From: Paracoccus zhejiangensis
GTDB lineage: Bacteria; Pseudomonadota; Alphaproteobacteria; Rhodobacterales; Rhodobacteraceae
Direction: 5' to 3'
Assembly: GCF_002847445.1 (NCBI RefSeq)
Contig: NZ_CP025430.1
Coordinates: 682,001-746,000, forward strand
Length of the DNA stretch: 64,000 nt
Below, in pieces: positions 25,451-34,670 of this stretch. The notes under the pieces were generated by a model, which had not been told where the DNA came from, ran no database searches, and worked only from the letters and a program-made list of their open reading frames with translations. Numbering within the stretch: position 1 is the stretch's first letter; every line of letters begins with the position of its first letter. The translations under genes and the position numbers were made by a program.

Positions 25451-26962
25451 TCACCCCAGCTTCTTCGCCACCAGCTCGTTCACCGCCGCCGGGTTGGCCT
25501 TGCCGCCGGTGGCTTTCAGCACCTGGCCGACGAACCAGCCGGCCAGTTTCGGGTTGGCCTTGGCTTTCTCGACCTGGCCCGGGTTGGCGGCGATGATCTC
25601 GTCGACCGCTTTCTCGATGGCGCCGAGGTCGGTCACCTGCTTCATGCCGCGCGCCTCGACGATCTGGGCCGGGTCGCCGCCTTCGGTCCAGAGGATCTCG
25701 AACAGGTCCTTTGCGATCTTGCCCGAGATGTCGCCCTTGGCAATCAGGTCGATCACGCCGCCCAGCTGTGCGGCCGAAACCGGCGAGGTCTCGACGCTGA
25801 GCCCTTCCTTGTTCAGTCGCCCGAACAGCTCGTTGATGACCCAGTTCGCCGCCATCTTGCCGTCGCGGCCCTGCGCCACGGCCTCGAAGTAATCGGCATT
25901 CTCGACCTCGGCGGTCAGCACGCCGGCGTCGTATTCCGACAGGCCCAGAGCCTCGACGAAACGCGCCTTCTTGGCGTCGGGAAGTTCCGGCAGGCCGGCG
26001 GCGATGCCGTCGATCCAGGCCTGCTCGATCTCCAGGGGCAGCAGGTCGGGATCGGGGAAATAGCGGTAATCATGCGCCTCTTCCTTCGAGCGCATCGAGC
26101 GCGTCTCGCCCTTGTCGGGATCGTAGAGGCGGGTTTCCTGCGTGACCTTGCCGCCGTCTTCCAGGATGGCGATCTGGCGGCGGGCCTCGTAATCGATGGC
26201 GGCCTGGATGAAGCGCAGCGAGTTCATGTTCTTGATCTCGCAGCGGGTGCCCAGATGGCTGAAATCCTGCGTCTCCTGGTACCGCTCATAGGCGCCGGGC
26301 GGGCAGACCGAGACGTTCACATCGGCACGCAGGTTGCCGTTCTGCATGTTGCCGTCGCAGGTGCCGAGATAGCGCATGATCTGGCGCAGCTTCGACACAT
26401 AGGCCGCCGCCTCCTCCGGGCCACGGATGTCGGGGCGGCTGACGATCTCCATCAGCGCCACGCCGGTGCGGTTCAGGTCGACGAAGGACATGGTCGGGTC
26501 CATGTCATGGATCGACTTGCCGGCATCCTGTTCCAGGTGGATGCGCTCGATGCGGACGCGGCGGGCGACGCCCGGACCCATGTCCACGATCACCTCGCCC
26601 TCGCCGACGATGGGGTGGTAAAGCTGGCTGATCTGGTAACCCTGCGGCAGGTCGGGATAGAAATAGTTCTTGCGGTCAAAGGCCGAGCGCAGGTTGATCG
26701 CGGCCTTGATGCCAAGGCCGGTCTTCACCGCCTGCGCCACGCAAAACTCGTTGATGACCGGCAGCATCCCCGGCATGGCGGCATCGACGAAGGCCACATG
26801 GCTGTTCGGCTCGGCGCCAAAGCCGGTCGAGGCGCCCGAGAAAAGCTTGGCATTGCTGCTGACCTGGGCGTGAACCTCCAGCCCGATGACCAGTTCCCAA
26901 TCCTGCTTGGCGCCGGAAATGACTTTCGGCTCGGGGGCGGTATAGGAGAGATGGTCGAGCAT
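25451..26962 (-). CDS. gatB: Asp-tRNA(Asn)/Glu-tRNA(Gln) amidotransferase subunit B
   Basis: A 503-aa GatB with GLEVHAQV near the N-terminus, [17 protein letters not shown], the metal-binding region with [24 protein letters not shown], and the C-terminal GatB/YqeY helical domain ending in NELVAKKLG. GatCAB amidates misacylated Glu-tRNA(Gln) and Asp-tRNA(Asn), usual in alphaproteobacteria. The ATG at 26962 is chosen because MLDHLSY... is the family's usual opening, while the frame upstream is not related. Confidence 0.96.
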   Translation of the reverse strand: MLDHLSYTAPEPKVISGAKQDWELVIGLEVHAQVSSNAKLFSGASTGFGAEPNSHVAFVDAAMPGMLPVINEFCVAQAVKTGLGIKAAINLRSAFDRKNYFYPDLPQGYQISQLYHPIVGEGEVIVDMGPGVARRVRIERIHLEQDAGKSIHDMDPTMSFVDLNRTGVALMEIVSRPDIRGPEEAAAYVSKLRQIMRYLGTCDGNMQNGNLRADVNVSVCPPGAYERYQETQDFSHLGTRCEIKNMNSLRFIQAAIDYEARRQIAILEDGGKVTQETRLYDPDKGETRSMRSKEEAHDYRYFPDPDLLPLEIEQAWIDGIAAGLPELPDAKKARFVEALGLSEYDAGVLTAEVENADYFEAVAQGRDGKMAANWVINELFGRLNKEGLSVETSPVSAAQLGGVIDLIAKGDISGKIAKDLFEILWTEGGDPAQIVEARGMKQVTDLGAIEKAVDEIIAANPGQVEKAKANPKLAGWFVGQVLKATGGKANPAAVNELVAKKLG

Positions 26963-27196
26963 GGCGGGCCTCGTTTTGCTTTCGCCGGTATTTACGGCAG
27001 GGGCGGCAGGGCGGCAAGGGCGGCCGTCGCGGGGGCGCTGCGGGCGGCTTTGCGCGCCGCCTTGCCGGTCGGGCCGTTGGATCGGCAAGTTCTCGCCCAG
27101 TTTTGATAACTCACGAAAACTCGAGCGATTCCGGCGTTTGCGGAATGAACCGGATCGGCTAGCGACAAGGTAACAGCAACAACCCTGTCGAGCCTC
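26963..27196. other. Intergenic region between divergent gatB and the transglycosylase gene
   Basis: A 234-bp gap. It is very GC-rich near gatB, with repeated GCGGC-type runs, then loses GC towards 27100-27180 where the promoters are expected. I see no RNA gene, clear palindrome or convincing -35/-10 pair. Confidence 0.4.
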
Positions 27197-27847
27197 ATGC
27201 CGTCCCTGACCAAGCTTTTCGCCCCGCTTGCCCTCTGCCTTGCCGTCGCCGGATGCGACAGCGCCACAACCGGAGCCGATGCAGGCGCGAACATGCTGCT
27301 GCCGGTGACGGCGCCAAAGGCGGCGATTGCGGCCCCGGCCGCGGCGCAGGTTTCGATGCGCTGGGGCGATCGCAACGGGTCGGATGCCTGGACCAAGGCC
27401 ACGCTGGCGGCGCTGGAACAGCACGGGGTGCAGATGGTCTCGCAGGTGCCCGGCGATATCTCGTCGTATTGCCCGGCCTATGCCGAGCGCGGGCCCGAGG
27501 GGCGTCGCGCCTTCTGGGCCGGCCTGTTGTCGGCGGTGGCCAAGCACGAAAGCACCTATAACCCGCAGGCCAGCGGCGGCGGCGGCAAGTGGCTGGGCCT
27601 GATGCAGATCTCGCCGGCGACCTGGAACCATTACGGCTGCACCGGCAAAATGATGGACGGGGCCGACAACATGGCCTGCGCCGTCAAGATCATGAGCCGC
27701 CAGGTCGGGCGCGACAATGCCGTGGCCCGCGGTGGCGACGGCTGGCGCGGCGTGGCGCGGGACTGGGCGCCGATGCGCAATGCCAGCAAGCGTGCCGATA
27801 TCGCCGCCTGGACCAGCAAGCAGAATTACTGCCAGTCGCCGGTCTGA
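27197..27847 (+). CDS. Lipoprotein lytic transglycosylase-like (SLT fold)
   Basis: A 216-aa protein with a type II signal peptide: LAVAGC lipobox, Cys20 the lipidated residue. After a low-complexity Ala/Pro linker comes an SLT/lysozyme-like domain with [11 protein letters not shown] (Glu118 the likely catalytic acid), [15 protein letters not shown] and a cluster of Cys that could form disulfides. It probably cleaves peptidoglycan glycan strands at the outer membrane face. It is translationally coupled to the next gene: its TGA shares a base with the following ATG. Confidence 0.82.
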   Translation: MPSLTKLFAPLALCLAVAGCDSATTGADAGANMLLPVTAPKAAIAAPAAAQVSMRWGDRNGSDAWTKATLAALEQHGVQMVSQVPGDISSYCPAYAERGPEGRRAFWAGLLSAVAKHESTYNPQASGGGGKWLGLMQISPATWNHYGCTGKMMDGADNMACAVKIMSRQVGRDNAVARGGDGWRGVARDWAPMRNASKRADIAAWTSKQNYCQSPV

Positions 27848-28227
27848 TGACTGAAGGGCAGGCGGACGGCCTGCGCGTCTACGACAAGATCATCAGCGAT
27901 CGCGGGTCGCGCTATGCCGTCAGCGGCGGCGTGGCGCGCGACCGTGAAGAGGCCTTGGCGCTGCTGGCCGCGCTGAAGCGGCAGAAGCGATTCGCTAAGG
28001 CCACCCATAACACCTGGGCCGCGATCCTGGCGGGCGAGCCGGTGAAGGATGATGACGGCGAATCCGGTGCCGGCGCGCTGATCCTGCAGATGCTGGAACG
28101 CGCCGGGCTGACCGATCACGTCGTCATCGTCACCCGCTGGTATGGCGGCAAGCATCTGGGCGGCGACCGCTTTCGCCATGTCGCCGATGCGGTGCGGCAT
28201 TATTTCTCCGAGACCGGGCTGGGTTAG
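27847..28227 (+). CDS. IMPACT/YigZ family protein, single-domain
   Basis: A 126-aa protein covering the UPF0029/IMPACT N-terminal domain only, ending in [25 protein letters not shown], which matches the family's VYGGxKLGG(x)L-type signature. Typical YigZ proteins are about 200 aa with a second ferredoxin-like domain that is absent here. The start follows from the TGATG overlap with the transglycosylase gene; the longer frame upstream lies in another gene. Function in bacteria is unclear; eukaryotic IMPACT binds GCN1. Confidence 0.78.
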   Translation: MTEGQADGLRVYDKIISDRGSRYAVSGGVARDREEALALLAALKRQKRFAKATHNTWAAILAGEPVKDDDGESGAGALILQMLERAGLTDHVVIVTRWYGGKHLGGDRFRHVADAVRHYFSETGLG

Positions 28228-28277
28228 GGCAGATTTCCCGAATGCGTCTGGCCTTGGCCGGGCCGCACGCTAGAATG

Positions 28278-28293
28278 GTCTGGAATACCAGAC
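28278..28293. promoter_or_regulatory. Dyad GTCTGG-AATA-CCAGAC before the sorbosone-dehydrogenase-like gene
   Basis: Perfect six-base arms with a four-base centre end 10 bases before the start codon of the downstream gene, immediately before its GGGGGA ribosome-binding site. In DNA it could be an operator (the centre TGGAATACCA is reminiscent of GntR/FadR-group sites); in mRNA it is a small hairpin next to the ribosome site. Confidence 0.4.
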
Positions 28294-28303
28294 GGGGGAT
28301 TTC

Positions 28304-29593
28304 ATGGATTTCATGACGAAGGTCGCCGAGGTTGTCGGCGGGGTGATGGTGCAGCTGCGCAAATCCTCGGCGCCGAAGATTGCGGCAGTGGGGACCACGC
28401 CCGAGATCCCGGATGCGAAGAAGCAGGGCATCATGACGCTGAAGATGCCGACGGCGCGGGGCTGGGACAAGGGGCATAAGCCGCAGACGGCACCGGGGCT
28501 CAAGGTGAATGCCTTTGCCGAGGGGCTGGCCCATCCGCGCTGGATCAAGGTTCTGCCCAATGGCGACGTGCTGGTGGCCGAGGCATTGCAGGAAGAACGC
28601 CCGCCTCGCGACCTGATGGACCGGGCCATGGTCGGCACGATGAAGCGCGCGGCGGCGGTCGGCAAAAGCGCGAACCGCATCTCGCTGTGGCGCGACCGCG
28701 ACGGCGATGGCGTGGCCGAGATCCGCCATGATTTCCTGACCGGGCAGCGCCAGCCCTTCGGCATGGCGCTGGTCGATGGCACCTTCTATGTCGGCAATAC
28801 CGACGGGATCGTGGCCTTTGCCTATGCCGAGGGCGCGGACCGGATCGAGGGGCAAGGCCGCAAGCTGGTCGATTTCAAGCCGGGCGGGCACTGGACCCGC
28901 AGCCTGATCGTCTCGCCCGATCGGCAGCGGATCTATGCGGGCGTCGGCTCGCTCAGCAATATCGGCGATCAGGGCATGGCCGAGGAAGAAGGCCGCGCCT
29001 CGATCTGGGAACTGGATCTGGCCAGCGGGCAGGCGCGCGAATTTGCCACCGGGCTGCGCAATCCGGTGGGTCTTGCCTGGGAGCCGGAGACGGGTGCGCT
29101 CTGGACGGTGGTGAATGAACGCGACGGTCTGGGTGATGAGACGCCGCCGGATTACCTGACCTCGGTCACGGACGGCGGTTTCTACGGCTGGCCCTATTCC
29201 TATTGGGGCCGCACCGTCGATGACCGGGTGGCGCAGGATGCCGCGCTGGTCGCGCGCGCCATCACCCCGGATTACGCGCTTGGCGGGCATACGGCCTCGC
29301 TCGGTCTCTGCTGGATGCCCGAGGGCACCTTGCCCGGATTTGGCGCCGGCATGGTGATCGGCCAGCACGGATCGTGGAACCGCTCGACGCTGAGCGGTTA
29401 CAAGCTGATCTTCGTGCCCTTCGCGGGCGGCAAGCCCTCGGGTCCGCCGCGCGACATCCTGTCGGGCTTCCTCTCGCCGGACGAAAAATGGTCCTATGGC
29501 CGGCCGGTGGGCGTGGCGGTCGGGCCGGATGGCAAGTCGCTGTTGATGGCCGATGACGTGGGCAATGTGATCTGGCGGGTGACGGGGGCGTAA
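28304..29593 (+). CDS. PQQ-dependent sugar dehydrogenase-like protein (L-sorbosone dehydrogenase family)
   Basis: A 429-aa beta-propeller protein related to soluble glucose/sorbosone dehydrogenases: LAHPRWIKVLPNGDVLVAEA, SLIVSPDRQRIYAGVGSLSNI, ATGLRNPVGLAWEPETGALW, VTDGGFYGWPYSYWG and FGAGMVIGQHGSWNRS, with Arg/His residues at the usual PQQ positions. No signal peptide is visible, which is odd because homologues are exported; either a membrane-anchoring N-terminus has been lost or the start is misplaced. GGGGGA lies five bases before the ATG. Convergent with a CcdA-like gene. Confidence 0.8.
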   Translation: MDFMTKVAEVVGGVMVQLRKSSAPKIAAVGTTPEIPDAKKQGIMTLKMPTARGWDKGHKPQTAPGLKVNAFAEGLAHPRWIKVLPNGDVLVAEALQEERPPRDLMDRAMVGTMKRAAAVGKSANRISLWRDRDGDGVAEIRHDFLTGQRQPFGMALVDGTFYVGNTDGIVAFAYAEGADRIEGQGRKLVDFKPGGHWTRSLIVSPDRQRIYAGVGSLSNIGDQGMAEEEGRASIWELDLASGQAREFATGLRNPVGLAWEPETGALWTVVNERDGLGDETPPDYLTSVTDGGFYGWPYSYWGRTVDDRVAQDAALVARAITPDYALGGHTASLGLCWMPEGTLPGFGAGMVIGQHGSWNRSTLSGYKLIFVPFAGGKPSGPPRDILSGFLSPDEKWSYGRPVGVAVGPDGKSLLMADDVGNVIWRVTGA

Positions 29594-29616
29594 GCCGCCC
29601 GTCAGACCAGCTCCCG

Positions 29617-30354
29617 TCAGACTAGAACAGCCGACCAGTCGAAGGTCCGGATCATCCAGTCGGCGATGCGGTTCACGCTGCCTGTGGCGACGAGGGCCGC
29701 GAAGACCAGAAGCAGCAGACCCGAGGCGCGTTCGGCATGGCGCATCACGTCGCGATGCCGGGCGATCCAGCCCAGCACCGGCGCCGCGAAAGCTGCCGCC
29801 AGCACGAAGGGCAGGGTCATGCTGAGTCCGAAGGTCGCCAGCAAGCCGACCCCGCGCATCAGACTGTCGCTGCCCGAGGCAATCAGCAGGATCGCGGCCA
29901 GCGACGGCCCGACGCAGGGCGTCCAGCCAAAGCCGAAGGCCAGCCCGACGAGATAGCTGCCAAAGGCACCGCGCCGCCGGGGCTCGGCCCCGATCCGCGC
30001 CTGCCGGTCGAGGGGCGCGAGCCGCAGCACTCCCAGCAGGTGCAACCCAAGAACGGCCAGAACCGCCGCCGCCACATAGGACAGCGGCTGGCGGTAATCG
30101 GCAAAGGCGCGGCCAAGCGTGGTTGCGCCCAGCCCGAACAGCAGGAAGATGCTGGTCACGCCAAGCGCGAAGGCGATGGCGGCCATGATCAGGCGGCGTT
30201 GCGCGCGCGGCGCGATCGCCTCGCTGCCCCGCAACTCGGGGATCGAGACCCCGCCCAGGTAGCCGAGATAGAAGGGCAGCATCGGCAGGATGCAGGGCGA
30301 GGCAAAGGCCAGAAGCCCGGCCAGCGCGGCACCCAGATATCCGATGTCCGGCAT
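29617..30354 (-). CDS. CcdA-like thiol-disulfide membrane transporter
   Basis: A 245-aa membrane protein with six predicted TM helices. The two redox Cys are each in Pro contexts (FASPCILPMLPFYLGYLGG in TM1 and GWTPCVGPSLAAIL in TM4), the pattern of CcdA, which passes electrons from thioredoxin to periplasmic partners for cytochrome c maturation. ATG at 30354 starts directly on TM1; the upstream frame is unrelated. No other maturation gene adjoins it. Confidence 0.88.
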   Translation of the reverse strand: MPDIGYLGAALAGLLAFASPCILPMLPFYLGYLGGVSIPELRGSEAIAPRAQRRLIMAAIAFALGVTSIFLLFGLGATTLGRAFADYRQPLSYVAAAVLAVLGLHLLGVLRLAPLDRQARIGAEPRRRGAFGSYLVGLAFGFGWTPCVGPSLAAILLIASGSDSLMRGVGLLATFGLSMTLPFVLAAAFAAPVLGWIARHRDVMRHAERASGLLLLVFAALVATGSVNRIADWMIRTFDWSAVLV

Positions 30355-30400
30355 GGCGTCCCCCTTCAGGCCGGGACGGCGGGCGAGGGGTGGCGGATGG

Positions 30401-31102
30401 TCAAGCTTGCATCCCGGCCGGTCGCAGGGTGGCCAGGGTGGCGCTGTAATGCTCTCCCAGCAGCCGGCAGGCCAGATCGGCATCCCGCGCCAGTGCTGCC
30501 TCGAGCAGTGCCTGATGCTCGGCCACCGCGCCGTCGCGCCGTGCCGGATTGGGGTTGATGTTCAGCGAGATGTTCCGATAGCGCACCGCCTGAACCATCA
30601 TCGTGGCGCAGAAGCCCTTGAGCCAGGCCGAGGCGCAGCAGCTGATCAGCAGCCGGTGGAACTCGTTGTGGCGGATATCCCATTCCTCGGAAATGCGCGT
30701 GGCGACCTCGGGTCCAAGGCGGCGCGAACTGCGGGCGAGGCGGTGGCAGGCCAGCACCAGGTCCTCTTCCCATTGCTCGTCGCCAAGGGCGATGGATTCG
30801 CGTAGCGCCAGCGTTTCCAGCAGGATGCGGGTGCGCACCAGCTCGGCCAGCTCCTCGATCACCAGCGGCGACACGAAGAAGCCCCGCTGGTTGCGGCGCT
30901 GGACCAGCCCCTCGGCCGAAAGCCGGTTCAGCGCCTCGCGCACCGGCACCGCGCCGATGCCATAGCGGTCCGAAACGGTTTCGATCTGCAGCTTGGCATC
31001 GGGCATCAGGTTGCCCAGCAGGATGTCGCGGCGAATGCGGTCATAGGCCTGTTCCGACAGGCTGCGCGGATCATCGGCAAGGCTCTGCTGGGCTTCGTTC
31101 AT
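30401..31102 (-). CDS. GntR family regulator (FCD subfamily)
   Basis: A 233-aa regulator. The N-terminal winged helix has YDRIRRDILLGNLMPDAKL and GIGAVPVREALNRLSAEGLV; the C-terminal helical FCD domain contains LLETLALRESIA and WDIRHNEFHRLL with Asp/His residues typical of metal-assisted ligand binding. A perfect 14-bp palindrome (CCTGCCC/GGGCAGG, 31124-31137) lies just upstream of its start. Ligand and regulon are unknown; the CcdA-like gene lies 46 bp downstream on the same strand. Confidence 0.86.
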   Translation of the reverse strand: MNEAQQSLADDPRSLSEQAYDRIRRDILLGNLMPDAKLQIETVSDRYGIGAVPVREALNRLSAEGLVQRRNQRGFFVSPLVIEELAELVRTRILLETLALRESIALGDEQWEEDLVLACHRLARSSRRLGPEVATRISEEWDIRHNEFHRLLISCCASAWLKGFCATMMVQAVRYRNISLNINPNPARRDGAVAEHQALLEAALARDADLACRLLGEHYSATLATLRPAGMQA

Positions 31103-31330
31103 GGCGATGCTCCGATCCGTTGGCCTGCCCGGGCAGGGATGTGCCCGCGTGTTGGTCGCGCCGTTCTGGCACAGGTCACGACCGGTCGCAATTCCGACGC
31201 GCCGCGTTGCAGGCCTGCGGGCTGCGGATGCGCGATGCGGGCGCAGGATCGCGCCGGGCTAACCGGTTATTTCGGAACGGCAAAAAAATATACGTTCGAT
31301 CAATTAGAGAATGGGAATATCTGGAACTTG

Positions 31331-31492
31331 GTGCATGATCGGGGGGAGAGACGGACCAGTGGGGGGATTCGGTCCGTCTCTCGACCATTCACGACAAAGC
31401 TGTCGCTTTCGCGGCGCAAGCTGGAGACCACCTTCGGCCTCTTCCTCGTCGCCGTCTGCCTGAACTTCCTGTGGGAACTGCTGGCGGGCTGA
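31331..31492 (+). CDS. Possible small membrane protein
   Basis: An open frame (GTG at 31331, stop at 31492, 53 codons) whose last third reads SRRKLETTFG followed by LFLVAVCLNFLWELL: a basic flank and then one hydrophobic helix. The frame is open much further upstream (ATG at 31139), but that part is compositionally unlike coding sequence. The hairpin at 31346-31382 would lie inside the coding region, and there is no good ribosome site, so this is a weak call. Confidence 0.25.
   Translation: MHDRGERRTSGGIRSVSRPFTTKLSLSRRKLETTFGLFLVAVCLNFLWELLAG
31346..31382. repeat. 12-bp perfect inverted repeat (hairpin)
   Basis: GAGAGACGGACC (31346-31357) pairs perfectly with GGTCCGTCTCTC (31371-31382) around a 13-base G-rich loop. 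There is no T-run on either strand, so it is not a standard intrinsic terminator. It lies about 25 bp downstream of an AT-rich promoter-like tract, which suits a structured RNA or leader. Confidence 0.65.
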
Positions 31493-31505
31493 GCCCCTCC
31501 TGCCG

Positions 31506-34500
31506 CTATTGCAGCGGCAGGCCGTTCTTCACATGCCGATGCGCCAGCTGCCGGGCCAGCCGGCCCTTGGGCACCGGGCGCGCCATCTGCCGGATGGCAT
31601 CGGGCGTCGGGTCGGCCAGTTCGGGGAAGATGGCAAGCACCTCGTCCAGCGCCGCGCGGTCCAGCGATTTCAGCGCCTGCGGCCCGGTATGCAGCGATTC
31701 CGCCTCAAGTCCGTTGGCATAGACGATCTCGTGCTGGTCGAAGAGGATGTGGAAATACTCCACCTCGTCGAAGTCAGCCAGCGCCTCGACCCCCGGCAGT
31801 TCCAGGAGATGCTTGACCGCGACCAGAACCTCGTCCTCGCCGAACATCCGTCGTGCGATGCGCGAGCGCACCAGAACCCGATGCTGCGGCGACAGCGACA
31901 GATCGCGCCCGGGCAGGCCCTCGCCGAGCGCGCCAGCACGGATGCGGATCGGGCTGATCGCCAACGTATCCTCGCCGCGGTCATTGGCGAAGACCCGCGA
32001 GCCGATCCAGCGGATCGGCTTGAACCCGTTGTCGCGGGTGCGGATCAAGTCGCCGGCTTTCAGCGCCTCGACCGGCTGCGGGCCAGTCAGGGTCTCGATC
32101 AGGCTGCCGCGGGTGAAGCATATCGGCAGGTTCTCGATTTCCTGGAAATTCACCGTGTAGGTGTTGGTGCCATCGGTCACCCGGAACGTGCCCTGCCAGG
32201 ACATGCCCGGACCGGTCGCCTCGTCGACAGTCTTGTTCATCGAGCCAAGAACAAAACTGAGTCCCGGCCCCAGCACGATGGAATCGTAGTCGTCGACATC
32301 GCCGGGTGCGGTCGAGCCGGTGCCGCCATTGATGGTAAAGCCGCCCGAGCCGCCATCGACAGTGCTCAGCGTGAAGGTGTCGCGGTCGTCGCCACCCTGC
32401 GCCTGATCGCCAAGCCCGGCGGTGATCTGGTCATTGCCACGGCCACCGAACAACTGATCGGCACCGGCACCGCCATCCAGGGTGTCATCACCAGCCTCGC
32501 CGACCAACTGGTCCATGTCGCCGCCGCCCAGCAACAGGTCGTTGCCGGCATTGCCGTTGAGCATGTCGAATCCGGCCCCGCCGGTCAGCGTGTCATTGCC
32601 GTCATCGCCGTTCAGCTGGTCGTCGCCCGTCCCGCCATCGAGGCTGTCATTGCCGCTGCCGCCAGCCAGGAAGTCGGTGCCGGCGCCGCCGGAGATCTGG
32701 TCGTCATCGGCCCCGCCGTCGATGAGGTCGTTGTCGGCCCCGCCATCGAGGGTATCGTTGCCGGCCCCGCCATCGATCGTGTCGTCGCCGGCCCCGCCGT
32801 CGACGTAGTCATTGCCGGTACCGCCGGTGATCGAGTCGTTGTCCCCGCCGCCGGCGATGGAATCGTCGCCCGTGCCGCCATCCAGCCGGTCGGCACCGAT
32901 GCCGCCGTCAAGGGTGTCGTTGCCGCCGCCGCCAAGGACGGTGTCATTGCCGTCGCCGCCAAAGAGCTGGTCATTGGCGTTGTCGTCCGAGGTGACCGTC
33001 GGCGTAACGGTTCCGCTTGTCGCGCTCGTCGCGAGGTTCGCGACATCGAAGCCAACGATGTAGTCGTTTCCGGTGCCACCGCGGATCGTGTCCGCCCCAT
33101 CGCCGCCTTCCAGCGCGTCGTCGTCCCCGTCTCCGGACAGCGAGTCGTTGCCGAGACCTCCGCCCAGGCTATCATTGCCGAGGCCGCCATAGATCGTGTC
33201 GTCGCCGGCTTCGTTGTCGGCTGTCACGTAGGAGACGTCGTTGCCATCGCCGCCATAGATCAGGTCATTTCCTGTCTCGCCGGCCAGGGCATCGTCGCCG
33301 GCGCCACCCTCGACCGTGTCATTGCCCGAGCCGCCACCGAGAACGTCGTTGCCATCGCCGCCCACGACCGAGTCGGTACCGGCAAAGCCCCAGAGCGTGT
33401 CGTTGTCGAGACCGCCATCAAGGGTGTCATTGCCATCGTCGCCATAGAGGATGTCGTTGCCGGTGCCGCCGGTGATCGAGTCGTCATTCGCCCCGCCGCC
33501 GATCGTGTCGTTGCCCGTGCCGCCATGAATGGTATCGTTGCCGGCATCAGCCTCGATGGAGTCGTTGCCGTCGTCGCCGAGGATGCTGTCGTTGCCGTCG
33601 CCGCCATAGATCAGGTCATTGTCGGCTTCGCCCGAGAGCGTGTCGTTGCCGGTCCCGCCGATGATGGTGTCATTGCCGATGCCGCCGAGGACGGAGTCGT
33701 TGCCCGCGCCGCCATCGACACTATCCGCACCATCGCCGGCACGGATCGTGTCATTACCCAACTGGCCGAAGACCCTGTCATCACCGGCGCCGCTGGTGAT
33801 CGAGTCGTTGTAATTGGCGTCGTATTCGTGGTCGCTGGTGGTGTCGAGGAGGTCCGCGGCGGGGGTCGGAGGAGTAGTGTTCGGGACAATCCGCAACTGC
33901 GCGTTGTTCGGCGGTGGTGGCGATGAGATCAGGATCTGAAGCGAGCCCTGCTCGTTGAGGTTGGCTTGCTCGGCATTGCCGCTGCGATTGAAATCGACAT
34001 CGCATTGCAGGAAGCGATAGGTCAGACCGGTCGCGGGGTCGCGATAGGTGACGATCTGCTCCAGAAGAACCGGATACTCGACACCATTGATGATGACGAC
34101 CTGGTTGGGTTCGTTGAAGACGTCGTTGTTGCCGCCAAGCCCGTCCGTGCGCAGGAAGGCATCGTCATCCTTGAGGGTGACCATGATCGGCGCGCCGGTA
34201 AGGTTGATGCCGTCGTAATGGTGGACATTGCCGGCAGCCGAAGCCTGGAAATTCGTGCCGTACCAATAGGCCTGATAGTCGAACTCTCCGCCGAGGACGG
34301 TATCGGCCGGGTTTTTGTCGCCATAGATGATATCGGCGCCGCTGCCCGAGTTGATGGTGTCATGGCCGCTGCCGCCATAGACCGTGTTGTTGCCGTCGCC
34401 CGCCAGGATGTTGTCGTTGTTCGAGCCGCCATCGACCGTGTCATTCTCGGCCCCGGCATCGATGGTGTCATTTCCCGCACCACCGCGAATGGAATCCGCA

Positions 34501-34670
34501 CCGGTCCCGCCGATGATGGTATCGGCGCCAGAGCCGCCGTCGATCAGATCATCGCCAGCACGCCCGTCTATGGTGTCATTGCCACCAAGCCCGTTGATCG
34601 TGTCAGCAGAATTGCTGTTCGGCGCGGGACCAAGGACATCGGCACCATTGGTTCCTGTAAAAACTGGCAT
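31506..34670 (-). CDS. RTX calcium-binding protein with C-terminal Hint domain (type I secreted)
   Basis: A 1054-aa acidic protein. Residues about 8-125 and 290-770 are glycine/aspartate nonapeptide RTX repeats (GGxGNDxxx, several dozen copies) that bind Ca2+ and form beta-rolls outside the cell. They are interrupted at about 126-290 by a non-repetitive segment. From Cys851 to the end is a Hint domain (CFTRGSLIETLTGPQPVEAL ... LSPQHRVLV), common in alphaproteobacterial secreted RTX proteins. No Sec signal is present; export by a type I system encoded elsewhere is inferred. ATG at 34670 (MPVFTGTNGADVL) is the family's usual opening. The repeated GC-rich DNA opens long false frames on the other strand. 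Confidence 0.88.
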   Translation of the reverse strand: MPVFTGTNGADVLGPAPNSNSADTINGLGGNDTIDGRAGDDLIDGGSGADTIIGGTGADSIRGGAGNDTIDAGAENDTVDGGSNNDNILAGDGNNTVYGGSGHDTINSGSGADIIYGDKNPADTVLGGEFDYQAYWYGTNFQASAAGNVHHYDGINLTGAPIMVTLKDDDAFLRTDGLGGNNDVFNEPNQVVIINGVEYPVLLEQIVTYRDPATGLTYRFLQCDVDFNRSGNAEQANLNEQGSLQILISSPPPPNNAQLRIVPNTTPPTPAADLLDTTSDHEYDANYNDSITSGAGDDRVFGQLGNDTIRAGDGADSVDGGAGNDSVLGGIGNDTIIGGTGNDTLSGEADNDLIYGGDGNDSILGDDGNDSIEADAGNDTIHGGTGNDTIGGGANDDSITGGTGNDILYGDDGNDTLDGGLDNDTLWGFAGTDSVVGGDGNDVLGGGSGNDTVEGGAGDDALAGETGNDLIYGGDGNDVSYVTADNEAGDDTIYGGLGNDSLGGGLGNDSLSGDGDDDALEGGDGADTIRGGTGNDYIVGFDVANLATSATSGTVTPTVTSDDNANDQLFGGDGNDTVLGGGGNDTLDGGIGADRLDGGTGDDSIAGGGDNDSITGGTGNDYVDGGAGDDTIDGGAGNDTLDGGADNDLIDGGADDDQISGGAGTDFLAGGSGNDSLDGGTGDDQLNGDDGNDTLTGGAGFDMLNGNAGNDLLLGGGDMDQLVGEAGDDTLDGGAGADQLFGGRGNDQITAGLGDQAQGGDDRDTFTLSTVDGGSGGFTINGGTGSTAPGDVDDYDSIVLGPGLSFVLGSMNKTVDEATGPGMSWQGTFRVTDGTNTYTVNFQEIENLPICFTRGSLIETLTGPQPVEALKAGDLIRTRDNGFKPIRWIGSRVFANDRGEDTLAISPIRIRAGALGEGLPGRDLSLSPQHRVLVRSRIARRMFGEDEVLVAVKHLLELPGVEALADFDEVEYFHILFDQHEIVYANGLEAESLHTGPQALKSLDRAALDEVLAIFPELADPTPDAIRQMARPVPKGRLARQLAHRHVKNGLPLQ

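Larger units (their letters stand above)
31103..31505. other. 403-bp intergenic region with AT-rich tract and strong hairpin
   Basis: This gap holds, from left to right, the palindrome next to gntR, a GC-rich stretch, an abrupt AT-rich tract (about 31281-31322, with a run of seven A) that looks like a plus-strand promoter or UP element, then a 12-bp-stem hairpin (31346-31382) and a short open frame ending at 31492. It may encode a small RNA or a small membrane protein. Confidence 0.4.

Noticed and set aside
31139..31330. Extension of the small membrane ORF to a 117-codon gene
   Set aside because: The upstream part crosses the AT-rich tract, has no protein-like pattern and no ribosome site.
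31509..33926. 805-codon plus-strand frame opposite the RTX gene, rich in Val-Ala-Ile repeats
   Set aside because: It mirrors the tandem GGxGxD repeats; the minus strand has RTX motifs and a Hint domain.
32380..34660. Regular short DNA repeats that could be taken for a CRISPR or satellite array
   Set aside because: Period is nine codons with variable third positions, in a single reading frame: coding RTX repeats.
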